A stretch of 64,000 nucleotides of DNA from Microbacterium sp. 11MF (lineage in GTDB: Bacteria; Actinomycetota; Actinomycetes; Actinomycetales; Microbacteriaceae). Of the stretch, positions 27,002-34,614 are shown piece after piece (position 1 is the first letter of the stretch; each line of letters opens with the position of its first letter). Location: positions 558,001-622,000 of the forward strand of contig NZ_KB911460.1 of NCBI RefSeq assembly GCF_000383475.1, given 5' to 3'. The notes under the pieces are model-generated. The model was not told the DNA's origin. It was given only the letters and a program-made list of their open reading frames with translations, and searched no databases. A program made the translations under genes and the position numbers.

Positions 27002-27690
27002 CGGTTCGTTCCGTTCTGATCGGGATGCCCAGCGGCGGGCGATGTGCCGTGTTCGAGGTGGACGAGAGCCGCGAGCACCCGTCGGTTGCCGTGCTCATCC
27101 TGTTCGAGGCCGAGCTTCTGGAAGAGCGAGGTGATGTACTTCTCGACGCTCGCCTCCGAGACGAAGAGCGCCGTGGCGATGGCCGCGTTGCTCTTGCCCT
27201 CGGCGATGAGCGCGAGGACGGAGCGTTCCCGGTCGGTGAGGCGCGACATCCGCTCGTCCCGCGCTCTGCGGGTCAGCAGCTGGGCGACGACCTCGGGGTC
27301 GAGGACCGTGGCGCCCGCGGCGATCCGGTCGATCGAATCGAGGAAGTCCTTCACGTCGGCCACGCGGTCCTTCAGCAGGTACCCGAGGGCGGCGTTCTGT
27401 CCGGTGATGAGGTCGCTCGCGTAGCGCTCCTCCACGTACTGGCTGAGCACCAGCACGGGGAGGGTGGGATGCTGCGCTCGCAGCGTCAGCGCCGCCCGGA
27501 TGCCCTCGTCGGTGAACGTCGGCGGCAGTCGCACGTCGAGGATGCAGAGCTCCGGCGCGGTCTCGGTGACCGTGTCGACGATGCCGTCGGCGTGGGGGAG
27601 GGCGGCGACCACGGTGTGGCCGGCATCCTCCAGCACGCGGACCAGGCCTTCGCGAAGGAGCGTCGAGTCCTCGCAGATCAGGATGCGCAC
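26998..27690 (-). CDS. Response regulator, NarL/LuxR family
   Basis: A 230-residue DNA-binding regulator. The receiver domain has acidic residues Glu7-Asp8, the phosphorylation site Asp52 (ILDVRLPP) and a conserved Lys in LLKDRV. A LuxR-type helix-turn-helix follows at about 148-205 (LTDRERSVLALIAEGKSNAAIATALFVSEASVEKYITSLFQKL). The GTG start lies inside the end of the histidine kinase gene (13-bp overlap), and its stop overlaps the DUF4097 start, so the three are one operon. Confidence 0.94.
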   Translation of the reverse strand: MRILICEDSTLLREGLVRVLEDAGHTVVAALPHADGIVDTVTETAPELCILDVRLPPTFTDEGIRAALTLRAQHPTLPVLVLSQYVEERYASDLITGQNAALGYLLKDRVADVKDFLDSIDRIAAGATVLDPEVVAQLLTRRARDERMSRLTDRERSVLALIAEGKSNAAIATALFVSEASVEKYITSLFQKLGLEQDEHGNRRVLAALVHLEHGTSPAAGHPDQNGTNR

Positions 27691-28949
27691 GGGACCGTCA
27701 CCTCCAGAGCGGTCGGCCCACCGGCCGGGCTGTCGAGCGTCGCGGTGCCGCCGGCGGCGAGTACCCGGTTCATGATCCCGTCGAGACCGCCACCGGGCAG
27801 CACCCGGGCGCCGCCGATGCCGTTGTCCTCGACGCGGGCCCAGATGAGGCGCCCGGTGGCGGCGTCGCCGCGGCTGCGGACCACGACACGCACCTCGGTG
27901 GCGCGGGCGTGCTTGGCGGCGTTCGTGAGCGACTCGGCGATGACGAAGTAGACGGCCGCCTCCGACGTCGCGCTGCAGCGTTCGTCGAGACGGACGTCGA
28001 GGGCGACGGGGACGTGGGACCGTGCCGCGAGGGCTGAGAGGGCGGCATCCAGTCCCCGGTCGTCGAGGACCGAGGCGTGGATGCCGCGGGCCAGCTGGCG
28101 GAGCTCGGTGATGGCCGCCTTCGTCGAGGTGTGCGCCTCATCGATCAGCGCCTTCGCCGCGACCGGGTCGGAGTCGATCTTCTGCTGCGCCATGCCGAGG
28201 GTCATCCCGACCGAGACCAGCCGCGGCTGGACGCCGTCGTGCAGGTCGCGTTCGATGCGGGTGCGCTCGACCTCGCTGGCCCGCACCGCCCCGGCCCGCT
28301 GGGCCCCGGCGGTCCGCGCCTGCTCGGCGAGGACGGCCTCGCGCGAGGGCACGAGGATCGACCGGGTCAGAAGGTCGTCGAGCAGGGTGACCCCGAACAG
28401 GATGCCGAGGCTCACCAGGACCGCGAGAATGCCGCCCGCGATGGCCCAGCCGTCGGCGACGGGGATGCCGAGGACCGGCAGTCGGCCGCCCGCGGCGCCG
28501 CCGAGAGGCGAGACGGCGAGTCCGATGCCGGTGACCACGGCGGACGTGGCGCCGATGACGATCCAGCCGAGCACGGAGGCGATCGCGAAGCTGCCGATGC
28601 CGCGCCACATCGCCCCGTCGGTGAACTGGAGCCACAGCGTGCGGAGGAAGCCTCGGAAGCCCGGCTGACCGCTCGCGCGGATCGCCAGCGGCGGGATGCC
28701 GTGGCCGTACAGGCCTTCGGCTCGTTCATGCTCGAGCCAGGCCGCGGCCCACGCGACGTAGAGCGCAGCGATGATCAGGACGAGGCCGATACCCAGGACG
28801 AGCGCCAAGCCGATACCGGTGCCGAAAAGGGTGGCGGCGGTGGTGAGGATGCCGATGCCCACCAGGGCGATGGCGGCGAGCTGCGCGAGCGCGCCCAGGC
28901 GCCGCAGCGGCCGGAGCCGCCGGGGAGGCGCGGAGGTGTCGGAAGTCAT
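27678..28949 (-). CDS. Sensor histidine kinase (HisKA_3 type)
   Basis: A 423-residue membrane kinase. The N-terminal half has about five to six membrane segments in a PspC/DUF-like sensor. The dimerisation helix carries phospho-acceptor His237 (ERTRIERDLHDGVQPRL), then an ATPase domain with the N box SLTNAAKHARA and G box VEDNGIGG. It would phosphorylate the regulator encoded next. TAGCGT (complement of 28956-28961) sits 6 bases before the ATG. Two inverted repeats upstream (28969-29014) may bind the regulator. The signal is unknown; cell-envelope stress is a guess from DUF4097. Confidence 0.93.
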   Translation of the reverse strand: MTSDTSAPPRRLRPLRRLGALAQLAAIALVGIGILTTAATLFGTGIGLALVLGIGLVLIIAALYVAWAAAWLEHERAEGLYGHGIPPLAIRASGQPGFRGFLRTLWLQFTDGAMWRGIGSFAIASVLGWIVIGATSAVVTGIGLAVSPLGGAAGGRLPVLGIPVADGWAIAGGILAVLVSLGILFGVTLLDDLLTRSILVPSREAVLAEQARTAGAQRAGAVRASEVERTRIERDLHDGVQPRLVSVGMTLGMAQQKIDSDPVAAKALIDEAHTSTKAAITELRQLARGIHASVLDDRGLDAALSALAARSHVPVALDVRLDERCSATSEAAVYFVIAESLTNAAKHARATEVRVVVRSRGDAATGRLIWARVEDNGIGGARVLPGGGLDGIMNRVLAAGGTATLDSPAGGPTALEVTVPCAS

Positions 28950-28968
28950 GTCCCCACGCTAGGGGCGA

Positions 28969-29014
28969 CCCCGAGACCGCCACATCGGGGCGGACCCGAG
29001 ACCTCCTTTCGGGT
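28969..29014. promoter_or_regulatory. Two adjacent inverted repeats in the histidine kinase / aldo-keto reductase promoter
   Basis: CCCCGA-N10-TCGGGG (28969-28990) and ACCCGA-N9-TCGGGT (28994-29014) share the direct word CCCGAGACC and begin 25 bp apart. They lie in the 102-bp gap between divergent genes. They could be paired sites for the LuxR-type response regulator (autoregulation) or alternative RNA stems. The protein partner is inferred only from position. Confidence 0.5.
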
Positions 29015-29051
29015 TATCCCCCAAAGGGCGGATCCGGCGTACGGTGGCGGA

Positions 29052-29882
29052 ATGGTCAGCATCCCCACGGTCTCCCTCAACGACGGCACCGCGTTCCCGC
29101 AGCTCGGTCTCGGCACCTACAACCTCCGCGGCGAGGACGGCACGCAGTCGATCGTCACCGCGATCGAGGGTGGCTACCGGTTGCTCGATTCGGCCGTCAA
29201 CTACGAGAACGAGCGCGAGGTCGGCGAGGCCGTGCGGCGTAGCGGCATCCGGGACGACCTCATCGTCACGACGAAGGTCCCCGGTCGCGATCACGGCTAC
29301 GACGAGACCCGCCGCAGCGCCGAGGGATCGCTCGAGCGCCTCGGGCTCGAGCGCATCGACCTGTACCTCATCCACTGGCCCAACCCGAGCGTCGACAAGT
29401 ACGTCGACACCTACCGCGCGATGGTCGATCTGCAGAAGGAGGGGCGCGTCGGATCGGTCGGCGTCTCCAACTTCACCGAGCCGATGCTCGCCCGGATCAT
29501 CGAGGCGACCGGCGTCGTGCCGACGGTCAACCAGGTCGAGCTGCACCCGTACTTCCCGCAGGCGCACCTGCGGGCGTTCCACGCCTCGCAGGGCATCCGC
29601 ACCGAGAGCTGGAGCCCGCTCGCCCGGCGCTCGGAGCTGTTGAGCGAGCAGGTCGTCATCGACACCGCGGCCGCGCACGATGTCACGCCGACGCAGGTCG
29701 TCCTCCGCTGGCACGTTCAGCTCGGCAGCACGCCCATTCCGAAGTCCGCCGACCCCGCCCGCCAGGCCGAGAACGCCGACGTGTTCGAGTTCTCGCTGAC
29801 GGACGACGAGATCGCCGCGATCTCGGCCCTCGAGCGCGGCCGGTTGTGGGACGGCGACCCCGACACCCACGAGGAGATGTGA
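29052..29882 (+). CDS. Aldo/keto reductase (AKR5-like)
   Basis: A 276-residue NADPH-dependent reductase. The tetrad is Asp46 and Tyr51 (LLDSAVNYEN), Lys75 (TTKVPG) and His108 (LIHWPNP). NQVELHPYF and the cofactor segment IPKSADPARQAEN match the AKR5 / 2,5-diketo-gluconate reductase-like class. TACGGT (29040-29045) lies 6 bases before the ATG, suggesting a leaderless transcript. It diverges from the histidine kinase and is followed by a tiny membrane protein gene with a 2-bp gap. Confidence 0.92.
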   Translation: MVSIPTVSLNDGTAFPQLGLGTYNLRGEDGTQSIVTAIEGGYRLLDSAVNYENEREVGEAVRRSGIRDDLIVTTKVPGRDHGYDETRRSAEGSLERLGLERIDLYLIHWPNPSVDKYVDTYRAMVDLQKEGRVGSVGVSNFTEPMLARIIEATGVVPTVNQVELHPYFPQAHLRAFHASQGIRTESWSPLARRSELLSEQVVIDTAAAHDVTPTQVVLRWHVQLGSTPIPKSADPARQAENADVFEFSLTDDEIAAISALERGRLWDGDPDTHEEM

Positions 29883-29884
29883 GC

Positions 29885-30034
29885 ATGGGTGGACTCGTCG
29901 GCTGGCATCTGCTGATCCTCCTCGGAGTCGTCGCGATGATCGCGTTGATCGTCTGGGGGATCTACTGGATCGTGCGGCTCGCCGCGCGCCGCGGAAGTGA
30001 GGATGCCGCCGACCGTCGGTCACGCGTGGGCTAG
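29885..30034 (+). CDS. Small single-pass membrane protein (49 aa)
   Basis: A 49-residue peptide, MGGLVGWHLLILLGVVAM at the start, with one hydrophobic stretch (about residues 8-32) and a basic, charged tail (RLAARRGSEDAADRRSRVG). It begins 2 bp after the aldo/keto reductase stop, and the GAGGAG at the end of that gene serves as ribosome site. Small proteins of this kind are common in Microbacteriaceae; the role is unknown. Confidence 0.65.
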   Translation: MGGLVGWHLLILLGVVAMIALIVWGIYWIVRLAARRGSEDAADRRSRVG

Positions 30035-30037
30035 GGT

Positions 30038-30832
30038 TCAGGCGAGATATCCCCACCAGCCGTCGCGCAGGTCGACGGCCCAGTCCGCGTGGCGGAGCAC
30101 CGGCATCCCCAGGATGAGCTCGAACGGCGGATCGCCGGGCCGGACGAGTCCGGCGATGTCGGCGACGGCGGCGATCGATGGAGCGAACCGACGACCTCCG
30201 ATCGTCACCTCCGGGAGCAAGACGAGGGGAAGCTCGTTCGCGGCACCCGAGGCATCCGTCCCCTCCGCCTCGCCCGCAGGACGGAAGTGTTCCGGATGCC
30301 GCGCCACCACACCCCGGTCGATGACGCTCACGCTCGCACCCGAGTCCCAGATGGCGGGCCACGCGCCGCCCGCCCAGGCGACGTCGACGTAGGGATGCCC
30401 GCGCGAGGACTGCACCAGATCGCGCCGCTCGTCCACGGGCGACTCGGCGTCGAGCTCGAGCAGCGCGGCGTCGAAGCGGAAGTCCAGCCGGTGGCGACGC
30501 AGCACATCGAGCCCGAGCAGCGACGGCGCCGCGGGATTCGGTTCGAGGTCGAACACCGGCCGCTCCACCACGAGGTCGCCGATGCGCAGCTCGCGCGCGG
30601 TGACGCGCTCCGTCGACCCGGCCCGCGAGAAGACTCCGCCGCCGCCAGGGTTCTGCGGTGCGAGCCGTTCGAGTCCCGCCGTGAGCGGACCGTCGACGAG
30701 GCCGCTGCGTGCGCCGCCGGTGTCGACGATGAGGCTGTGGATCGTGCCGTCGATCTCGGCCACCACCCGCACCGCGATCGCGTCGGGCAGGTCCGGATCG
30801 GCATCCAGGTCGAGCGGGATGACGATGCTCAC
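30038..30832 (-). CDS. Retropepsin-like aspartic protease domain protein with two catalytic-type motifs
   Basis: A 264-residue soluble protein without a signal peptide. It holds two aspartic-protease-type motifs in one chain: LIVDTGGARSG (Asp37-Thr38-Gly39) and AIWDSGASVSVID (Asp163-Ser164-Gly165). Hydrophobic-hydrophobic-Gly segments after each (SLLGLDVL and ELILGMPVL) fit the second motif of retropepsin lobes. Two lobes in one chain imply a pepsin-like monomer built from two retropepsin units. Start is a GTG at 30832, 4 bp after the TetR stop, so it is in the same operon. The substrate is unknown. Confidence 0.7.
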   Translation of the reverse strand: MSIVIPLDLDADPDLPDAIAVRVVAEIDGTIHSLIVDTGGARSGLVDGPLTAGLERLAPQNPGGGGVFSRAGSTERVTARELRIGDLVVERPVFDLEPNPAAPSLLGLDVLRRHRLDFRFDAALLELDAESPVDERRDLVQSSRGHPYVDVAWAGGAWPAIWDSGASVSVIDRGVVARHPEHFRPAGEAEGTDASGAANELPLVLLPEVTIGGRRFAPSIAAVADIAGLVRPGDPPFELILGMPVLRHADWAVDLRDGWWGYLA

Positions 30833-30836
30833 AGCA

Positions 30837-31418
30837 TCACCCTCGTGTGCTCTCGGAAGACTGCAGCAGCATCCGCATCCGGCGGAGCACCTCGTCGAGG
30901 TGATCGGTCAGCGGGGCGCCCGCCGGCTCGGATGCCCATGCGTCCAGCGCTGCTTGCAGGGCTTCGACGGTGACTCCGGCGATCGCCGCCGCCGTCGCCT
31001 CGTCCTCGCCGCGATGGCGGAAGCCCTCGCGGATGGCGTCGCGCAGATCCGCCTGCTTGCGCAGGTCCCGCTCGCGCAGCGCCGGCTCGGACGCGATCAC
31101 TTGGCGCGCGAAACGGATCTCTGCACGCCGGGGCTCGAATCGCTCGCGCGCCAGCACCCGCAGGCCCCCCACCACGACCTCCATCGGCGGCGCGTCCCGC
31201 GGCGCATCGGAGATCATGCGGGTCGCGATCCGGGGGATCTCGTCGTCGTCGAAGAAGACCTCGCGCTTGTCGCTGAAATGGCGGAAGAACGTGCGGCGCG
31301 TCACGCCGGCCCGGTCGACGATGTCGGGCACGGTGGTCGCCGCGTAGCCGCGCTCCTCGAAGAGCGAGAGCGCCGCCGCTCGCAGTCGTTCCCGGGTGTC
31401 CGGTGCCCATCTGGCCAT
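30837..31418 (-). CDS. TetR/AcrR family transcriptional regulator
   Basis: A 193-residue repressor. The N-terminal HTH covers about residues 9-55 (RERLRAAALSLFEERGYAATTVPDIVDRAGVTRRTFFRHFSDKREVF), with a helical effector domain behind it. TATGCT (complement of 31425-31430) lies 6 bases before the ATG. It diverges from an MDR oxidoreductase gene, with two similar inverted repeats between them, so it very probably represses both itself and that gene. The retropepsin-like gene follows in the same transcript. Confidence 0.92.
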   Translation of the reverse strand: MARWAPDTRERLRAAALSLFEERGYAATTVPDIVDRAGVTRRTFFRHFSDKREVFFDDDEIPRIATRMISDAPRDAPPMEVVVGGLRVLARERFEPRRAEIRFARQVIASEPALRERDLRKQADLRDAIREGFRHRGEDEATAAAIAGVTVEALQAALDAWASEPAGAPLTDHLDEVLRRMRMLLQSSESTRG

Positions 31419-31431
31419 CCGGACAGCATAG

Positions 31432-31452
31432 TGACGACACCCTGTGTCATGC
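31432..31452. promoter_or_regulatory. TetR operator candidate, site 1
   Basis: A 21-bp imperfect inverted repeat with arms TGACGACAC and GTGTCATGC around a 3-bp spacer. The inner GACAC/GTGTC pairing is perfect. It lies just upstream of the TetR gene's -10 in the divergent promoter. It begins exactly 30 bp before a second site of the same design, about three helical turns. Confidence 0.6.
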
Positions 31453-31461
31453 GAGGTACAG

Positions 31462-31482
31462 TGATGACACCACGTGACATCA
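31462..31482. promoter_or_regulatory. TetR operator candidate, site 2
   Basis: A 21-bp inverted repeat with arms TGATGACAC and GTGACATCA around CAC; one mismatched pair. It matches site 1 at most positions of the left arm (TGAYGACAC) and lies 17 bp before the ATG of the MDR oxidoreductase. Together the two sites look like paired binding by the divergent TetR protein. Confidence 0.62.
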
Positions 31483-31499
31483 CGATCGAAGGATTCGAC

Positions 31500-32624
31500 A
31501 TGCCCCGACACCACGCCGCCGCCGTCCTCCCGGCGCCCCGCGCGCGTCTCTCCGTCGAGCGGATGCCGACGCCCGATCCGGCGGCAGGCGAGGTCGTCGT
31601 GCGCGTCCACGCCGCCGCGGTCAATCCGATCGACTGGGTCATCCAGGGCACGGGATCGGTCACCTACCGCTGGCTGCCGACGCCGGCCGTGCTCGGTTCG
31701 GACGTCGCCGGCGAGGTGGTCGCCATCGGCTCCGAAGTCGCGCGGTTCCGCGTCGGTGATCGTGTCTTCGGGCTCGCGACGGGAACGGATCGCGGTCGCG
31801 ATTCCCGGCGCGAGGGCGCGTTCCAGCAGTACACGACGCTCCTGGAACACCTCACGGCCCCCATCCCGGACGGCATCTCGGACGTGGAGGCCTCCGTCCT
31901 TCCCCTCGGCGCCTCCACCGCCGCGTGCGCGCTGTTCCAGCCGCGCCATCTCGGACTGGCGATCCACGACCCCGCTGACGCTGGTCCTCGCGACCGCGGC
32001 GTCGTCGTCGTGTGGGGCGGGTCGACGAGCGTCGGCATGAACGCGATCCAGCTCGCCCGCGCGGCCGGATACGACGTGGTCAGCACGGCGTCGCCGCGCA
32101 ACGCCGACCTCGTCAGGTCGCTCGGTGCCGACGTCGTCGCCGACCACGGTTCCCCCCGCGCCGTCGACGATCTCGTGGCGGGGATCGGCGGGCGCCCCGT
32201 CGTCGGTGCCGTGGCCCTCGGCGAGACGTCGACCGCCGGATGCCTCGAGGTGCTGCGCCGGACGGGCGGTTCGGTTCTCGCGATGGCGAGCATGCCCGTC
32301 TCGCTCGCTGAGCTCGCCGGGCGCCGCCGGCTCTTCCCCGCGATGCTGCCCACGTTCGCACGCCTGGGGCTGAGGACGCTTCTGCTGAACGCTCGCGCGC
32401 GTCGGGCTGGCATCCGAGCCGCCTTCATCTGGGGGACGAGCCTGCGCGACGACGAGATCGGGCGCCGGCTGTGGGGGCGACTGCTGCCGCAGTGGCTGGC
32501 GGACGGCACCGTCCGTCCGCTGCCCGAGCCGGTCGTGGCTGGCCACGGGGTGGGCGCTATACAGGAGGCGCTGGATCGTCAGCGCGCGGGGGTGTCTGCG
32601 CGGAAGATCGTCGTGACCCTCTGA
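31500..32624 (+). CDS. MDR superfamily zinc-independent alcohol dehydrogenase-like / quinone oxidoreductase
   Basis: A 374-residue medium-chain oxidoreductase. The N-terminal GroES-like domain has HAAAVNPIDWVIQGTG and LGSDVAGEVVAIGSEV. The NADPH-binding Rossmann fold contains VVVWGGSTSVGMNAIQLARAAG. Residues for catalytic and structural zinc are missing, which points to a quinone or enoyl reductase-like enzyme. Start is the ATG at 31500 with GAAGGA 7 bases upstream; the frame is open further up but contains operator site 2. It is probably repressed by the divergent TetR protein and induced by a reactive compound. Confidence 0.88.
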   Translation: MPRHHAAAVLPAPRARLSVERMPTPDPAAGEVVVRVHAAAVNPIDWVIQGTGSVTYRWLPTPAVLGSDVAGEVVAIGSEVARFRVGDRVFGLATGTDRGRDSRREGAFQQYTTLLEHLTAPIPDGISDVEASVLPLGASTAACALFQPRHLGLAIHDPADAGPRDRGVVVVWGGSTSVGMNAIQLARAAGYDVVSTASPRNADLVRSLGADVVADHGSPRAVDDLVAGIGGRPVVGAVALGETSTAGCLEVLRRTGGSVLAMASMPVSLAELAGRRRLFPAMLPTFARLGLRTLLLNARARRAGIRAAFIWGTSLRDDEIGRRLWGRLLPQWLADGTVRPLPEPVVAGHGVGAIQEALDRQRAGVSARKIVVTL

Positions 32625-32646
32625 ACCGGAGCGGATCGCCCGGCGA

Positions 32647-33483
32647 TCACACCGGGATCTCGACGAGGCGGAACCAGCGGCCGGTTGGCTGCAACCGGGC
32701 GAGAACGGGAAGGAAGTGCGGATCGCTGACGTGACCGTCGAACTCCACGTCCGCGATCCCACGCTCCGCCAGCACGTCGAGCGAGCGGCGGACGCAGGCC
32801 TCGACGAGGTGCTCGCCGTCGGGGGCCGCGGCATCCGTCGTCTCCGCCGTCAGCAGCGGGGTCTCGCCGTCAAGGTAGACGAGGGCGAGCGCGAGGACCC
32901 GACCGGTCGCATCCCTCACGACGGAGGATGCCTCGGTGTCGATCTCGTCCCACAGGTCCTCGTTGAGCGCATCGGCGAAGGCGGGTCCGACCGGGCTCCA
33001 CGACGCGTGCGTCCACTCGTAGATCCGGGCGTTCGCCGCCTCGATCACCGTCCGGTCGACCGCGTCGACGGCGATCACAGCCGGATCGGCGCGCAGGGCG
33101 GCCCGCGCCGTGGTCGTCGACTCCGCAGGCGGCACGACCTGGATCGTGCGTGCACCGAGCGCGTCGGCGAAGGCGAGTGCGGGGTCGTCCACGTATCCGC
33201 GTGTCATGAGGGGGAGTGGGGCGGCGCGAAGGCCCGTGAGGTGCCGGACGGCGGCGGTGCCGATCCCGCGACGACGGTGCGCGGGGTGCACCACGACGTC
33301 CACCCAGTAGCGGTCCCCGTGCACGCGGCTCGTCCATATGGTCCCGACGGCGACGATCTCGTCGGTCTCCAGGGCCACGGCGCGGGTGTGCTCGCCACGC
33401 CACAGATCTGGTCGGAGCTCATGCCCCGCCGTCCACGCGGGAGCGGAGGTCAGGTCTGACTCGCGCAGCGGTCGGAACTCCAC
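32647..33483 (-). CDS. GNAT N-acetyltransferase (tandem GNAT domains)
   Basis: A 278-residue protein. The first GNAT domain carries the acetyl-CoA loop VVHPAHRRRGIGTAAVRHL at about residues 66-84. The second half (VVRDATGRVLALALVYLDG ... LLTAETTDAA ... EACVRRSLDVLAERGI) looks like a second, degenerate GNAT fold. The GTG start at 33483 has AAGGA upstream. It follows a small membrane protein gene by 25 bp on the same strand and is probably co-transcribed. Substrate is unknown. Confidence 0.8.
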   Translation of the reverse strand: MEFRPLRESDLTSAPAWTAGHELRPDLWRGEHTRAVALETDEIVAVGTIWTSRVHGDRYWVDVVVHPAHRRRGIGTAAVRHLTGLRAAPLPLMTRGYVDDPALAFADALGARTIQVVPPAESTTTARAALRADPAVIAVDAVDRTVIEAANARIYEWTHASWSPVGPAFADALNEDLWDEIDTEASSVVRDATGRVLALALVYLDGETPLLTAETTDAAAPDGEHLVEACVRRSLDVLAERGIADVEFDGHVSDPHFLPVLARLQPTGRWFRLVEIPV

Positions 33484-33508
33484 GGGAGGATCCTTCCGGG
33501 CGTCCGGG

Positions 33509-33721
33509 TCAGAGCTGGGCGCCGTCGTCGTCACGATCGTAGATGCCCTGATTCCGCCCGCGGCGCGACTCGTAGGCGATGAGCCACCCGATCGAGATCG
33601 CCGCCGCCAGGACGAGCCCGACCCACACGTTCTGCCAAATGAGTCCGAACAGGATGCCGCCGGCGAACAGCAGAACCGTCCCGAGGATCCAGAATCCGCG
33701 TCCTCGCTGTCGCTGCACCAT
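33509..33721 (-). CDS. Small two-pass membrane protein (70 aa)
   Basis: A 70-residue protein with two hydrophobic segments (FWILGTVLLFAGGILFGLIW and VWVGLVLAAAISIGWLIAY) and charged ends (MVQRQRGRG, RDDDGAQL). There is no recognised domain. TAGGCT (complement of 33728-33733) is 6 bases before the ATG, giving a leaderless start. It precedes the tandem GNAT gene, probably in one transcript. Confidence 0.72.
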   Translation of the reverse strand: MVQRQRGRGFWILGTVLLFAGGILFGLIWQNVWVGLVLAAAISIGWLIAYESRRGRNQGIYDRDDDGAQL

Positions 33722-33789
33722 GCGGCCAGCCTACGGTTCCCGTCGCCCGGCGCTCGCGCTTCGGACCGTAGGGCGTTACCGTGACACGC

Positions 33790-34611
33790 ATGAGGCTCAT
33801 TCGTCCGGAGCTGGCCGACCATATCGTCCACGCCAGCGTCGAGCAGCCCGGGGTGGAGCGCCCGGTACTCCTGTGGCATCACGGCTCCCCGCAGACCGGT
33901 GCCGTCCTGCCGCCCGTGGCCGCGATGGCGGATGCCGCAGGTTTCGACGTCGTCTCCATCGCCCGCCCGGCGTACGGGGGAGCGCCCCTCCTGCCCGGGC
34001 GAAGCGTCCGTGACGCTGCTGCACGGGTCGCCGACGTGTTGGACATCCTCGACCTTCGGGACGTAGTGTCGGTGGGAGCCTCCGGGGGCGGACCCCATGC
34101 GCTCGGCGTCGCCGCGCTCTCACCCGAGCGCGTCGCCGGCGTCGTCACCCTCGCGTCGATCGCCCCGTTCCGACCCGGCGACGCGTCGTGGTTCTCGGGC
34201 ATGGCCGATCCGTCGGGTCTTCGATCCGCCACCGCGGGGATCGCGTCGCGCACGGCTCACCTCGACGTCGAGGAGTTCGATCCGACCAGCTTCGTCGAGG
34301 CGGACTACCGCGCGCTCGAAGAGACATGGGCGTCGCTGGGCGAGGACGTCGCGGCATCCGCGCAGTGGGGGTCGGACGGATTGGTCGACGACGACGTCGC
34401 CTTCACCCGGCCCTGGGGGTTCGCGCTCGCCGACGTCGTCGCGCCGGTCGTGGTCGTGCAGGGCGAGCTCGATCGCGTCATCCCGCCGTCGCATGCGACC
34501 GCGATCGCCGGCGGCATCCCTCAGGCGACGCTGCTGCGGATCCCTGACGTCGGACACATCGCGGTCCTCGACCATTTGCCCGCCGCGCTCGCTGCGCTCC
34601 AGCGGATCTGA
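33790..34611 (+). CDS. Alpha/beta hydrolase
   Basis: A 273-residue hydrolase. The oxyanion-hole motif HHGSPQTG (about 30-37) and the nucleophile elbow VGASGGGPH with Ser98 are visible. QGELDRVIP and DVGHIAV supply the acid and the His. I choose ATG 33790 over the in-frame GTG at 33781 because TACCGT (33777-33782) lies 7 bases before it and covers the GTG. Esterase or related activity is likely; the substrate cannot be told. Confidence 0.87.
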   Translation: MRLIRPELADHIVHASVEQPGVERPVLLWHHGSPQTGAVLPPVAAMADAAGFDVVSIARPAYGGAPLLPGRSVRDAAARVADVLDILDLRDVVSVGASGGGPHALGVAALSPERVAGVVTLASIAPFRPGDASWFSGMADPSGLRSATAGIASRTAHLDVEEFDPTSFVEADYRALEETWASLGEDVAASAQWGSDGLVDDDVAFTRPWGFALADVVAPVVVVQGELDRVIPPSHATAIAGGIPQATLLRIPDVGHIAVLDHLPAALAALQRI

Positions 34612-34614
34612 CGG

